DNA of 59,549 nt from Merdiplasma sp905207905 (GTDB lineage Bacteria; Bacillota; Clostridia; Lachnospirales; Lachnospiraceae), in contig CABRXX010000012.1 in NCBI GenBank assembly GCA_902475025.1, positions 1 through 59,549 of the forward strand. Reading direction: 5' to 3'. Made by a program: the position numbers and the translations under genes. How positions within the stretch are numbered: position 1 is the stretch's first letter; the number at the start of each line of letters is the position of its first letter. A model generated the notes under the pieces. That model was given only the letters and a program-made list of their open reading frames with translations, searched no databases and had not been told where the DNA came from. Of this stretch, positions 42,348-51,675 are shown in pieces.

Positions 42348-43667
42348 ATGATGAAAAAACAAATCTGGGCAGCAGCCCTCTGCCTTTCTATGACAGCTTC
42401 CGCTCTGGCAGGAACGGGAAACATTGCGTTTGCAGAGGAAGAAAAAGAACCGGTAGAACTGACTCTGTGGGTCACCAGCCGTCAGGAGGATGACTGGAGA
42501 CTTTCTTATGAAGAACAGTTTCTGGCTGAGCATCCCTGGATCACCCTGAACAAAGTGGTAAAAGAGGGAGACCCCGGCAATGAATTTTATCAGGGCGTTG
42601 CCTCCGGCACCGCTCCGGATCTTGTGAACTGCTCCTTCACCATGATGGACTCCTATATGACCTCCGGAATCCTGGAGCCGCTCAATCCCTATGTAGAAAA
42701 CTGGGAGGAATGGGGAAACTTCACCAAAGAATATGTGGATATGTTCACCAAGGACGGCACGGTTTACGGTATCCCCAACACCGTTTCTCCCATGCTGTTC
42801 GGCTACAACAAAGCGCTTTTTGCTGAAGCTGGCCTTACCGAGGCTCCCAAGACCTGGGAAGAAGCTCTGGAGATGGCAAAGAAGCTAAACGATCCGGACA
42901 ATCAGATTTCCGGCTACGCAACTCTGGCAGCAGAGTGGACGGAATGGTTCTTCCAGTATTACGTTTGGCAGGCAGGCGGCGATCTTACCAAAGAAAACGA
43001 GGACGGTACCGCCGAGCTTACCTTTACCGATCCGGCTGTAATTGAAGCCGCTAAATATTACCAGACCTTAAAGAGCGAGGGCGTTCTTCAAAGCGATCTC
43101 ACCATGAAATTCGGCGATCTTACCATGAGCTTTGCTCTGGGAAAAATCGGCATGATGCCATTTGCCTCTGACTGGGTAACAGATGCCATTAACAACGGTA
43201 TGGATCCCGATGATCTGGGACTGTGCCTGCCTCCCGCTGGTCCCTCCGGAGAGCAGACTACCGCCATTGCCGGCAGCTGCTATGTCATCAATGCGAAAGC
43301 AGATCAGGCTAAAAAGGATGCTGCCTGGGAATACATTGAATTCTTCAACAACAAGGCTTACTTTGCTTCCTACTTTGAAAATCTGGCTACCAAGGGTGCA
43401 CTCAGCCCGGTAATCATCCCCAGAGATGATATGAGCGTAACCGATTTCTACGAATTCCCAGCAGATTACAACGAAGTACTGGAAGGTGCCAAGGCTGTAG
43501 GCCGCCTGGAATTCTACGGAAAGGCAGACTTTGGTTCCTATGTAGACCGGGCCGTTCAGAAGATCCTCACCGATCCCAATGCAGATCCGGAAACCGAATT
43601 TGCCCAGGCCCAGAAACTGTGTGAAGAGGAAGTGCTTCCTGACTTCAATGAAGCAAACAAGAAATAA
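42348..43667 (+). CDS. extracellular solute-binding protein, family 1
   Basis: 439 residues with AAGGAGG upstream. A signal peptide occupies about 1-29 (IWAAALCLSMTASALA, likely cut after AFA). Unusually for a Gram-positive binding protein there is no lipobox cysteine at the cleavage site, so anchoring is unexplained. The mature part is a typical sugar-binding type (TLWVTSRQEDDW, GVASGTAPDLV, TVYGIPNTVSPMLFGYNKAL, SFALGKIGMMPFASDW). It delivers the island's sugar to the two permeases. Confidence 0.93.
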   Translation: MMKKQIWAAALCLSMTASALAGTGNIAFAEEEKEPVELTLWVTSRQEDDWRLSYEEQFLAEHPWITLNKVVKEGDPGNEFYQGVASGTAPDLVNCSFTMMDSYMTSGILEPLNPYVENWEEWGNFTKEYVDMFTKDGTVYGIPNTVSPMLFGYNKALFAEAGLTEAPKTWEEALEMAKKLNDPDNQISGYATLAAEWTEWFFQYYVWQAGGDLTKENEDGTAELTFTDPAVIEAAKYYQTLKSEGVLQSDLTMKFGDLTMSFALGKIGMMPFASDWVTDAINNGMDPDDLGLCLPPAGPSGEQTTAIAGSCYVINAKADQAKKDAAWEYIEFFNNKAYFASYFENLATKGALSPVIIPRDDMSVTDFYEFPADYNEVLEGAKAVGRLEFYGKADFGSYVDRAVQKILTDPNADPETEFAQAQKLCEEEVLPDFNEANKK

Positions 43668-43710
43668 CCCGTTTCCGCTTATCTCACACCTGTAATACTC
43701 TTTTTCCAAA

Positions 43711-43739
43711 AAGGCTGGCCCGCTAGGCCAGTCTTTTTT
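43711..43739 (+). terminator. terminator after the solute-binding protein gene
   Basis: CTGGCC, loop CGCTA, GGCCAG, then TCTTTTTT. It allows much higher expression of the binding protein than of the downstream two-component genes. Confidence 0.85.
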
Positions 43740-43863
43740 GGAGCTGTTTTTTGCTGTAAAAAATGGTATACTTGAATTATAGGTTTCTGCCATTGGGAAG
43801 CAAAAAACTTTCCTACAGCAAAACAGAAGCGTATTTCCCCAATCTAAAAAACGGAGGTTCTTT

Positions 43864-45834
43864 ATGAAGCTGCTTCTCAATATAAAAAACTTGATCCATG
43901 GATGGAATTCGTTTGTAAAACGGCAGCTTCGCCGGGTAGGAATCTTTAGCCGGCTGATCTGTTCCTTTCTCCTTCTGCTGGTAGCTGCCGCCCTGTTTCT
44001 TACCTTTTTCTTCTTTCAGCAGTACGCCGCAGAGATCGATCAGAATCTGGACCGTTATACTTCACTTCTGGTTCAGAATGTAAATCTGAAGATCCAGGAC
44101 ACGATGCAGGAATACGAAGATCTGGCTCTAGGTTTTTACGATGATTCCAGAGTTCTTGCCGCCATCGAAGAAAACACCCGTATTCTTCAGGCGCAGGAAA
44201 ATGAACCGGAGGATTCTGCCCGTCTGAAACGGCTGGAAGAAAATACTTACCTCATCGAAAATAAGCTCTACACCATGCGGCACAATCAGAAATATATTGT
44301 AAATCTCCAGTTTGTCACACCCACCCGGCAGTATCACATGGTGGAACAAAACGGCTTCCAGAGAGGAGGAACCATCCGAAATCTGGAGCAATTTTATAAC
44401 AGTGAATTTTATCTGCTCCCTCAGGAGAAAAAAGGATACCCGGTATGGATGGACAGCAGAGAGCAGAGCAGCATTTTCTACAAAAACGAACAGAACTTTT
44501 ACGGTCTTGGAAATATTATCACGCTGGGTATCGGAGTCTATCAGCCAGTCACCCGTAACTTTCTCGGAGTGCTTCTGCTGAACATTGATCTGAACGTATT
44601 CTCCCAGGCCTTAAAAGACTATGACACTTATGAGGAGGGAAACACCTTCCTCATTGGCCAGGACGGGGTTTTAAGCTGGTCTTCTCCCACCATCCAGGCC
44701 CCCTCCTTCCCGCAGGATGCCAATTTGTACTCCCAAATGCTCTCCCACAACCAGGCTGTGATCCGCCCCTGTATTGACGGAGAGGACATCCTTCTCTCCT
44801 ACGAACGCGTTCCAGGAACTCAGATCTTTTCCTGCTACATTGCCAGTCTGGATCTTCTCATGGCCAGGGCTTATCAGATTCGTCGGCTCTGCCTGATGGT
44901 GCTGGCCTGCATCGTCCTGGTATGCCTGCTTCTTTCCTGGTATGTGACTGCCAGCATTGCAGAACCGATCCGCAGGCTGATCCAGGTCATGCAAAAGACC
45001 GGAAAGGGGAAGTGGACTGCCCGCTATAAAAACAGCGGCCACGATGAGATCACCATATTGGGAGACTGCTTTAATGAAATGGCAGAAAATATCAGCCAGC
45101 TGATGGAACAGGTCTATCTGTCTGAAATTCAGCGCCAGCAGACACTGCTCTGCTGGAAAAATGCTCAGCTGGACGCCCTGCTGATGCAGATCAATCCCCA
45201 TTTTCTCTACAATACCCTGGATATCATCCGCTGGGAAGCCATGTATGAAGCCAACGGAGAGAGCCGGGTAACCCAGATGATCGAAAAGTTCAGCCAGCTC
45301 TGCCGGATTGGAATGCGCACAGGCGGAAACACAATTCCTCTTCAGGAGAGCATCGAACACGCCTCTACCTATATGGAAGTGATCAATTTCCGGCACAGTA
45401 CTAAAATCCAGCTGAACATCAACACTCAGGTAGACGCCCATGCCCTCTACATTCCGCAATTCATGCTCCAGCCCATCCTGGAAAATGCTGTTGTACACGC
45501 TTTCGACGGAGGCAGCAAAGGTTACTGCATCTCCATCTCCTCTGCCAAGAAAGGACAATTTCTTGAGATTCTGGTGGAAGATAACGGAAAGGGTATGGAA
45601 CCAGAAGAATTATCCCGGCTTCGTTCTTCTCTTTCGCAGATGGAGACCGCTGACACCAGCATTGGACTGGTCAACGTCAATCAGCGCATCCGTCTCTTCT
45701 ACGGAAATAATTATGGTATCCAGGTAGAAAGCCAGGCAGGTACAGGAACCCAGGTAAAAATCCTGCTGCCGCTTCGGCACTACTCAGAAAACATGGCCAT
45801 TGCCAATACTGCAGGAGGTGTTCCCACGTTATGA
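43864..45834 (+). CDS. YesM-type sensor histidine kinase
   Basis: 656 residues. Membrane helix 1 (about 28-52), an extracellular sensor of about 285 residues of the Cache type, helix 2 (about 338-362), then a HAMP linker. The His_kinase domain has the phospho-acceptor H446 in QINPHFLYNTLDIIRW, and the HATPase end has LEILVEDNGKGM and GTGTQVKILLP. The LytS/YesM class commonly senses sugars or binding-protein complexes. ATGA overlap with the regulator gene shows translational coupling. Confidence 0.94.
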   Translation: MKLLLNIKNLIHGWNSFVKRQLRRVGIFSRLICSFLLLLVAAALFLTFFFFQQYAAEIDQNLDRYTSLLVQNVNLKIQDTMQEYEDLALGFYDDSRVLAAIEENTRILQAQENEPEDSARLKRLEENTYLIENKLYTMRHNQKYIVNLQFVTPTRQYHMVEQNGFQRGGTIRNLEQFYNSEFYLLPQEKKGYPVWMDSREQSSIFYKNEQNFYGLGNIITLGIGVYQPVTRNFLGVLLLNIDLNVFSQALKDYDTYEEGNTFLIGQDGVLSWSSPTIQAPSFPQDANLYSQMLSHNQAVIRPCIDGEDILLSYERVPGTQIFSCYIASLDLLMARAYQIRRLCLMVLACIVLVCLLLSWYVTASIAEPIRRLIQVMQKTGKGKWTARYKNSGHDEITILGDCFNEMAENISQLMEQVYLSEIQRQQTLLCWKNAQLDALLMQINPHFLYNTLDIIRWEAMYEANGESRVTQMIEKFSQLCRIGMRTGGNTIPLQESIEHASTYMEVINFRHSTKIQLNINTQVDAHALYIPQFMLQPILENAVVHAFDGGSKGYCISISSAKKGQFLEILVEDNGKGMEPEELSRLRSSLSQMETADTSIGLVNVNQRIRLFYGNNYGIQVESQAGTGTQVKILLPLRHYSENMAIANTAGGVPTL

Positions 45835-47351
45835 TGTATCAAGTATTAATTGTGGATGATGAAGAAATTGTCTGCCGGGGTCTGGCTCAATTTGTAAAAT
45901 GGCAGGAACAGGGCTTCGAAGTTGCCGGAACCGCCCACAGTGCCGATGAGGCGTTGGCCCTGCTGAAGCGCCTTTCTGTCAATGTGATCTTTCTGGATAT
46001 CCGAATGCCCGGAATGAGCGGTTTAGAGCTTTTAAAAATCCTCCATCAGCGCTATCCTGCCGTAAAGTGCGTGATCTTAAGCGGTCATTCAGACTTTTCC
46101 TACGCTCAGGAGGCCATCCGCTTCGGCGCTATCGATTATCTTACAAAGCCGGTAGTGCTGAAGGATGTGGAAGCTCTTCTCCAGCGCCTTTTTCAGGAAT
46201 TTGAGAATCAACGGCGGGAAAGACAGATCCATACCAACCGGCTCGAAGCGCTCTTAATCTCCGCTGCAAAGGGATACGCCAGCGTGGATACTGTGAAATA
46301 CAGACTCCCTCCGCTGGAACACTGGTACGGACTGTCCCTTGGTCTTTTAGACCACTCTCTTCAGGAAGACCAGATCGCTAAAAAGAAAGAACAGATGCGT
46401 TTTCAGATTTCTGCCCTGATTCCTTCCGCCCGGTTCCTGAATGATGAAGTTTTTTCCCTCTTCTGCATCATTCCCTGCAAAACCGCGGCAGAATTTGACT
46501 CCTTTCTCTCCATGCTGGAACAGTTCTGTACCGGGCTGCAGGAATGGGCCTGCGGCGCCAGCAAGGAAAAATGCGGCCACCAGCAGCTCCACGAAGGATG
46601 GACGGAAGCCGGCCGGGCGCTGCGATATCACAGAGCCGGTTCCAAGGAAGGAGTGATCCTCTACCAGAATATTGAACCGCTCTTTTCCCACAGCTCCCAG
46701 TCTATGCAGGATGCTCTGCCTGAACTATTGCGCTGCCTTACCAATCCGGATACCAGACGAAGAGCGCTCCCCTTTCTCCAGGAGACACTCACCACCGCTA
46801 TGGGTTCCACCCTTACAGTCACTCAGTATCAATCTGCCTGCATCAGTTTTCTTATTGAATTAAACAGCTATCTGCAAAGCTTCCAGCTGCCGGGAACAGA
46901 GCTTCACAGAAGGTTAAATCAGACGCTCAGCCGCATCCTGCTCTGTCAGAATCATCCGTCCAGCGCCGACTGCATGATGGATTATCTGCGCTGGCTCATC
47001 GCTCTCCTGGATCAATCCGATGACCAGTCTATCAGCCGGGACGTGATTCGGGAAATCCAACTTTATATTCGATTAAACTTTGCGGAAAATATCAGCCTCA
47101 ATTCTCTGGCAGAACAGTTTTTCCTGCATCCCAACTATTTAAGCAGGCTGTTTAAAGAAAAAACCGGGGAAAATTTTATTGAATATCTCACAGAAGTGCG
47201 AATGGAAAAGGTAAAAGAACTGCTGAAAAACTCTGACCGGAAGATCGTGGAAATCTGCGAAATGACAGGCTACGACAATCCCCGGTATTTCAGCAAGGTT
47301 TTTAAGCAGTACACAGGGATGACCCCAAAGGAATATCGGGAAGGGAATTAG
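45831..47351 (+). CDS. YesN-type response regulator (REC + AraC HTH)
   Basis: 506 residues. Receiver domain 1-120 with D56 (VIFLDIRMPG) as phosphorylation site and K106 (DYLTKPV). A middle region of about 270 residues has no clear domain. The AraC-type double helix-turn-helix is at about 400-504 (NISLNSLAEQFFLHPNYLSR, MTGYDNPRYFSKVFKQYTGM). It probably activates the island operons in response to the paired kinase. Confidence 0.94.
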   Translation: MMYQVLIVDDEEIVCRGLAQFVKWQEQGFEVAGTAHSADEALALLKRLSVNVIFLDIRMPGMSGLELLKILHQRYPAVKCVILSGHSDFSYAQEAIRFGAIDYLTKPVVLKDVEALLQRLFQEFENQRRERQIHTNRLEALLISAAKGYASVDTVKYRLPPLEHWYGLSLGLLDHSLQEDQIAKKKEQMRFQISALIPSARFLNDEVFSLFCIIPCKTAAEFDSFLSMLEQFCTGLQEWACGASKEKCGHQQLHEGWTEAGRALRYHRAGSKEGVILYQNIEPLFSHSSQSMQDALPELLRCLTNPDTRRRALPFLQETLTTAMGSTLTVTQYQSACISFLIELNSYLQSFQLPGTELHRRLNQTLSRILLCQNHPSSADCMMDYLRWLIALLDQSDDQSISRDVIREIQLYIRLNFAENISLNSLAEQFFLHPNYLSRLFKEKTGENFIEYLTEVRMEKVKELLKNSDRKIVEICEMTGYDNPRYFSKVFKQYTGMTPKEYREGN

Positions 47352-47459
47352 TGTTTTGCAGCCCCACCCATACCGCTCTTCCCCCAAAGATCTCCTAAAT
47401 TTGCCGTCCTTCCAAGAGTCCGGGCTTTCGTACCGCCAATGCCGCCCTCAGATCCAGAT

Positions 47460-47537
47460 AAAAAAACCACGCCCAACAAACCCGCAGTCTCTCAGCCTCC
47501 TGGGCTTGAAAATACTGCCTGTTTCGTTGGGCGCAGT
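47460..47537 (-). terminator. terminator of the rpmG-secE-nusG-rplK-rplA operon
   Basis: On the minus strand GCCCAAC..GAAAC pairs with GTTTGTTGGGC (47469-47481 with 47521-47534), with a long loop, followed by GTGG and T7. It lies about 15 bases after the rplA stop and so separates rplA from the glycan island and from rplJ. Confidence 0.75.
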
Positions 47538-47552
47538 TTTTATCAGCTTAAC

Positions 47553-48245
47553 TTAAGCCAATTTTGTCGTATTCAGCTTTACGCCAGGTCCCATGGTGGG
47601 GGCGATGGTCACGCTTCTTAAGTACTGTCCTTTTAAAGCGGCCGGTTTTGCTTTATTTATTGCTTCAATAAGCGTCTGGAAGTTGTCCGTTAACTGTTCT
47701 TCTGTGAAAGAAGCTTTTCCGATTGGCACGTGGATAATGTTGGTCTTGTCCAGTCTGTATTCAATCTTACCAGCTTTGATGTCGTTTACAGCCTTGGTAA
47801 CATCCATGGTTACGGTACCTGCCTTGGGGTTGGGCATTAATCCCTTCGGTCCAAGGATACGGCCCAGACGTCCAACTACGCCCATCATATCCGGGGTAGC
47901 TACTACTACGTCAAAATCCAGCCATCCCTCGTTCTGAATCTTCGGTACCAGTTCCTCAGCGCCTACGTACTCAGCGCCTGCTGCCAGAGCCTCATCAGCC
48001 TTTGCATTCTTAGCGAATACCAGCACACGAACCTTTTTACCAGTTCCATGAGGAAGGACAACTGCGCCACGGATCTGCTGATCTGCATGACGTCCATCAC
48101 AGCCAGTTCTGATATGAACTTCGATTGTCTCATCAAATTTTGCTACAGCAGCCTTTTTTGCCAGGCTGATCGCTTCATTTACATCATAGAGGGTAGCGCG
48201 GTCGATTGCCTTAGCTGCCTCTGTATATTTCTTACTTCTCTTCAT
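47553..48245 (-). CDS. rplA: 50S ribosomal protein L1
   Basis: 230 residues. MKRSKKYTEAAKAIDRATLY opens the protein; the rRNA-binding motif near GTVTMDVTKAVNDIKAGKIE and LKGQYLRSVTIAPTMGPGVK at the end are standard. It is the last gene of its operon here, followed by a terminator rather than by rplJ. Confidence 0.98.
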   Translation of the reverse strand: MKRSKKYTEAAKAIDRATLYDVNEAISLAKKAAVAKFDETIEVHIRTGCDGRHADQQIRGAVVLPHGTGKKVRVLVFAKNAKADEALAAGAEYVGAEELVPKIQNEGWLDFDVVVATPDMMGVVGRLGRILGPKGLMPNPKAGTVTMDVTKAVNDIKAGKIEYRLDKTNIIHVPIGKASFTEEQLTDNFQTLIEAINKAKPAALKGQYLRSVTIAPTMGPGVKLNTTKLA

Positions 48246-48300
48246 ATTAAATAACCTCCTGGTGGTATTTGCGGGAATAACCCTCCCACTTGCTCAATGC

Positions 48301-48726
48301 CTACTCTTCAACAGTGATACCCATGCTTCTTGCGGTACCAGCGATCATGCTCATAGCTGCCTCAACGCTGCTAGCGTTCAAATCCGGCATCTTCATCTCT
48401 GCGATCTCACGAACCTTGTCCTTGGAAATGGTAGCTACCTTGTTCTTGTTGGGAACACCAGAACCAGACTTTAAGTTACATGCCTTCTTCAGAAGAACTG
48501 CTGCAGGCGGAGTCTTGGTAATGAAGCTGAAGCTTCTGTCTGCATATACAGTGATCACTACCGGAATGATCAGATCGCCCTTATCTGCGGTTCTGGCATT
48601 AAACTCCTTGGTAAACTGTACGATATTTACACCGTGCTGACCCAGAGCCGGACCAACAGGCGGAGCCGGAGTAGCCTTGCCAGCAGGAATCTGTAATTTA
48701 ATATAACCGGTTACTTTCTTTGCCAT
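48301..48726 (-). CDS. rplK: 50S ribosomal protein L11
   Basis: 141 residues, the standard length. IKLQIPAGKATPAPPVGPAL is the conserved proline-rich N-domain that contacts the GTPase centre and thiopeptides. The C-domain ends ARSMGITVEE. It precedes rplA by 55 bases. Confidence 0.98.
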   Translation of the reverse strand: MAKKVTGYIKLQIPAGKATPAPPVGPALGQHGVNIVQFTKEFNARTADKGDLIIPVVITVYADRSFSFITKTPPAAVLLKKACNLKSGSGVPNKNKVATISKDKVREIAEMKMPDLNASSVEAAMSMIAGTARSMGITVEE

Positions 48727-48798
48727 TTTAATGACCTCCTATGTGGTAATGTCGGGGGTTTCCCTCCCACGCTGCGGATGCTTCCGCAGGATTTGCTG

Positions 48799-49314
48799 TT
48801 ACATTTTTCTGATTTCTGTGAAACTTATCTCTACCGGTGTTTCACGACCGAACAGTTCAACATTGATGGTGACACTCTGCTTGCTCTGGTTAATGGCTTG
48901 GATCACACCCACCGTGTCTTTCCAAACGCCGCCGATCACATTCACGGTATCGCCTTCCTGGAAATCCACTTCAATGTTCGCTGCCTGAATGCCAAGATTG
49001 AACATCTCTGTCTCCGTCAGCGGAACGGGTTTGGATCCCGGACCAACAAATCCGGTAACACCTCTGGTGTTTCTCACAACATACCAGGTATCATCGTTCA
49101 TGATCATATTCAGGAGTACGTAGCCCGGAAACATTTTCTTCTGAACTGTCTTGCGAACACCGTTCTTTAATTCCACTACTTCCTGCAGAGGAACCCGAAC
49201 CTCCAAAATCTGATCCTCCAGATGTCTGTTTTCAATTGTCTTTTCAATGTTGGCCTTTACCTTGTTCTCATACCCGGAATAGGTATGCACTACATACCAG
49301 CATGCTTCTGCCAT
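48799..49314 (-). CDS. nusG: transcription termination/antitermination protein NusG
   Basis: 171 residues. NGN domain from AEACWYVVHTYSGYENKVKA, with FPGYVLLNMIMNDDTWYVVR and NTRGVTGFVG. The KOW motif is FQEGDTVNVIGGVWKDTVGV (about 122-141). It binds RNA polymerase beta' and couples it to ribosomes and Rho. It follows secE by 24 bases. Confidence 0.97.
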   Translation of the reverse strand: MAEACWYVVHTYSGYENKVKANIEKTIENRHLEDQILEVRVPLQEVVELKNGVRKTVQKKMFPGYVLLNMIMNDDTWYVVRNTRGVTGFVGPGSKPVPLTETEMFNLGIQAANIEVDFQEGDTVNVIGGVWKDTVGVIQAINQSKQSVTINVELFGRETPVEISFTEIRKM

Positions 49315-49338
49315 ACGATCACCCTTGTCCTTTATGAA

Positions 49339-49545
49339 CTAGAAACTGAAGTTTACCAGGAAATCAATGCCATACTGAACGATAAAGTCCAGAAGTGCAA
49401 TAATGATTCCGAGCGCAACAGAAACAACCACAACCGCAGTTGTCTGCTTTACAAGGTCTTGCTTATTCGGCCAGATGATCTTTCTGAATTCTGCCTTCAG
49501 ACCATCAAACCAGCTTTTCTTGGGGGTAATTTCTGTTTTTCCCAT
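49339..49545 (-). CDS. secE: preprotein translocase subunit SecE
   Basis: 68 residues with a single membrane helix (about 40-62). FDGLKAEFRKIIWPNKQDLV is the conserved amphipathic helix and the KxxWP motif of SecE. It clamps SecY in the membrane. Located between rpmG and nusG as usual. Confidence 0.93.
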   Translation of the reverse strand: MGKTEITPKKSWFDGLKAEFRKIIWPNKQDLVKQTTAVVVVSVALGIIIALLDFIVQYGIDFLVNFSF

Positions 49546-49572
49546 TTGCTAACTCCTTTGCCCGAAATCTGA

Positions 49573-49722
49573 TTACTTGGTCTCTTTGTGAGTTGTATGC
49601 CGCTTGCAGAAACGACAATACTTTTTGGTTTCCATTCTGTCCGGATGAGTTTTCTTATCCTTCGTCATGTTGTAGTTACGCTGTTTACATTCTGTACATG
49701 CCAATGTAATTCTAGTACGCAC
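49573..49722 (-). CDS. rpmG: 50S ribosomal protein L33
   Basis: 49 residues from a GTG start at 49722, with AGGTGG upstream. The sequence opens MRTRITLACTECKQRNYN, has two zinc-binding pairs (CTEC and CRFC) and ends HKETK, so it is the zinc-containing L33. First gene of the secE-nusG-rplKA operon. Confidence 0.95.
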   Translation of the reverse strand: MRTRITLACTECKQRNYNMTKDKKTHPDRMETKKYCRFCKRHTTHKETK

Positions 49723-49794
49723 AACTTCCACCTCGCTCTCCTTAATTTTAGTTACGTCTCTGCGATCCGCTTAAAAACCGCAGATTTTAGGCAT

Positions 49795-49842
49795 AAAAAA
49801 AAAGCCTGCTTCCATACGCCTGCCTAGTATAGCACAGCAGGC
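49795..49842 (-). terminator. terminator of the symporter gene, overlapping the rpmG promoter
   Basis: On the minus strand GCCTGCT..AGCAGGC (49836-49842 with 49804-49810) closes a 25-base loop and is followed by nine T. The loop contains the -10 box of the promoter for rpmG. Confidence 0.6.
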
Positions 49843-49855
49843 AATGGAAAGTCAA
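49826..49855 (-). promoter_or_regulatory. promoter of the rpmG-secE-nusG-rplKA operon
   Basis: Minus strand TTGACT (49855-49850), 18-base spacer, TATACT (49831-49826). Strong match to sigma-A, as expected for ribosomal genes. Confidence 0.78.
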
Positions 49856-49909
49856 GCTTTTTGACAAAAAACACGGTTTGCCAATCCTTAGAATTTGTTC
49901 CGCTTTCTG

Positions 49910-51394
49910 TTACTGTCTCTGTTCCCTTTTAACAGGCTTCTTCATCGTCACCAGGAAAATAGCCGCTAAAAGTGCCACTGCAAAAATCATCCAAGGGATC
50001 TGAACGCCTCGTCCCTGGGGAGCAAAGAAATCCCAGTAACCCTTTAAGTACACCACCACTACGATAAGCGGCAAAATCCAGGTCATATAAAAACGCATGA
50101 TATTGGATCCTGGAAACTTTAACCCCTCTCCTGTGTTGGCCTCTTTCAGGAATTTTCCCCACCCCCAGCCATTTTTCTTCACGCAGAACAGCACAAATAC
50201 CATACTGCCCAGAGGAAGCAGATTGTAGGATACCAGGAAATCCTCCACATCCATCAAAGTGGTTCCCGGTCCCATTAACTGAATACCGCTTAACACGTTA
50301 AAGCCCAGAACAGCAGGAAGAGACAGCACAATGATCAGAACAAAGTTCACCAGCACCGCTTTCTTTCTCTCCCACCCCAGCATATCTATATAGAAGGAAA
50401 TAATATTCTCAAACACTGCGATCACTGTGGTGAGCGCCGCAAAGGACATGAACACAAAGAAACAGGTCCCCCAGATTCTTCCTCCGGCCATGTTGTTAAA
50501 CACATTGGGAAGGGTAATGAACAGAAGAGACGGACCGGCACCCGGTTCTACCCCAAAGGCAAAGCAGGCCGGAATAATGATAAAGCCTGCCATCAAAGCC
50601 ACAAAAGTATCCAGCAGAATGATACTCACCGACTCTCCAGTAAGGCTTCTGTCCTTCTTGGTATAGCTTCCAAAAATAGCCATGGCTCCAATGCCAAGAC
50701 TCAGGGTAAAAAACGCCTGAGACATGGCTGCATACACCGCAGTTCCCACGCCCCGTTCTGCCACCAGCTGAAAATCCGGTATCAGATAAAACCTAACTCC
50801 CTCCATAGCGCCCGGAAGAAACACCGAATGTACCGCCAACACCACCATCAGCACAATGAGAATGCTCATCATCACTTTGGTCACTTTCTCAATACCGTTC
50901 TTCAGCCCCAGCACGCACACCAGAAAGGAAATCACCACTGCAATCACCATCCACAGAGTCATGGTAGGAGCAGAACCCAGCATATTGTTAAAGGCCGCTT
51001 CCACGCCGGCCCCATCAAGTCCGGCCAATTCTCCCGCAGCAGTCCGGTAAACATAATACATCATCCACCCTGCCACCATGGTGTAAAACATCATCAGAAG
51101 ATAGCATCCCAGAATACTGATCCATTTCAGATGATGCCACCTGGTTCCCTTTGGCTCCAGGGCTTCAAAGCCGGTTGCCATACTTTTTCCGCTTCCACGC
51201 CCAATGGCAAACTCCGTCACCATAATAGGCAATCCCATGATCACCAGAAAGACCAGGTAAATAGCTACAAAGGCTGCTCCCCCATACTGGCCACAGATAT
51301 AGGGAAATTTCCAGACATTCCCGATACCGATGGCACATCCCGCAGACACCAGGATAAATCCCAGCCGGGAGCCGAATTTTTCTCTCTCTTTCAT
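49910..51394 (-). CDS. sodium-dependent transporter, NSS (SNF) family
   Basis: 494 residues, about 11-12 membrane helices. ATG at 51394 follows GAGGAG. Helix 1 reads FGSRLGFILVSAGCAIGIGN followed by VWKFPY, the unwound Na+/substrate site of the LeuT/MhsT fold. VMGLPIMVTEFAIGRG-like sequence follows. It imports an amino acid or related compound with Na+; tryptophan, alanine and others are possible. Single-gene unit, convergent in sense with the ribosomal operon only through its terminator. Confidence 0.93.
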   Translation of the reverse strand: MKEREKFGSRLGFILVSAGCAIGIGNVWKFPYICGQYGGAAFVAIYLVFLVIMGLPIMVTEFAIGRGSGKSMATGFEALEPKGTRWHHLKWISILGCYLLMMFYTMVAGWMMYYVYRTAAGELAGLDGAGVEAAFNNMLGSAPTMTLWMVIAVVISFLVCVLGLKNGIEKVTKVMMSILIVLMVVLAVHSVFLPGAMEGVRFYLIPDFQLVAERGVGTAVYAAMSQAFFTLSLGIGAMAIFGSYTKKDRSLTGESVSIILLDTFVALMAGFIIIPACFAFGVEPGAGPSLLFITLPNVFNNMAGGRIWGTCFFVFMSFAALTTVIAVFENIISFYIDMLGWERKKAVLVNFVLIIVLSLPAVLGFNVLSGIQLMGPGTTLMDVEDFLVSYNLLPLGSMVFVLFCVKKNGWGWGKFLKEANTGEGLKFPGSNIMRFYMTWILPLIVVVVYLKGYWDFFAPQGRGVQIPWMIFAVALLAAIFLVTMKKPVKREQRQ

Positions 51395-51675
51395 ACATTC
51401 ACTCCTCACCTTTCGCTTTTCTTTCGTTATTGCTGTGCGAAATCTTTAAAAGTATATCATATAATACCAGACAGATACAAGAACAATCAGCAAAACGGCA
51501 GAAGAACGTCACTGCAAGAACCGGTTTCCAGAATGAACATTGCTCTTTTACATAGGATTTCACTGTTTCTTTTAAAAGTTCCCTAAAATCTTCTTGACGC
51601 AGACTGTCCGGCCGTTGTACTGTTTAGATTAAGACGAAAAATAATCAGGATTATCCGTACAGGAGGACACAAACT

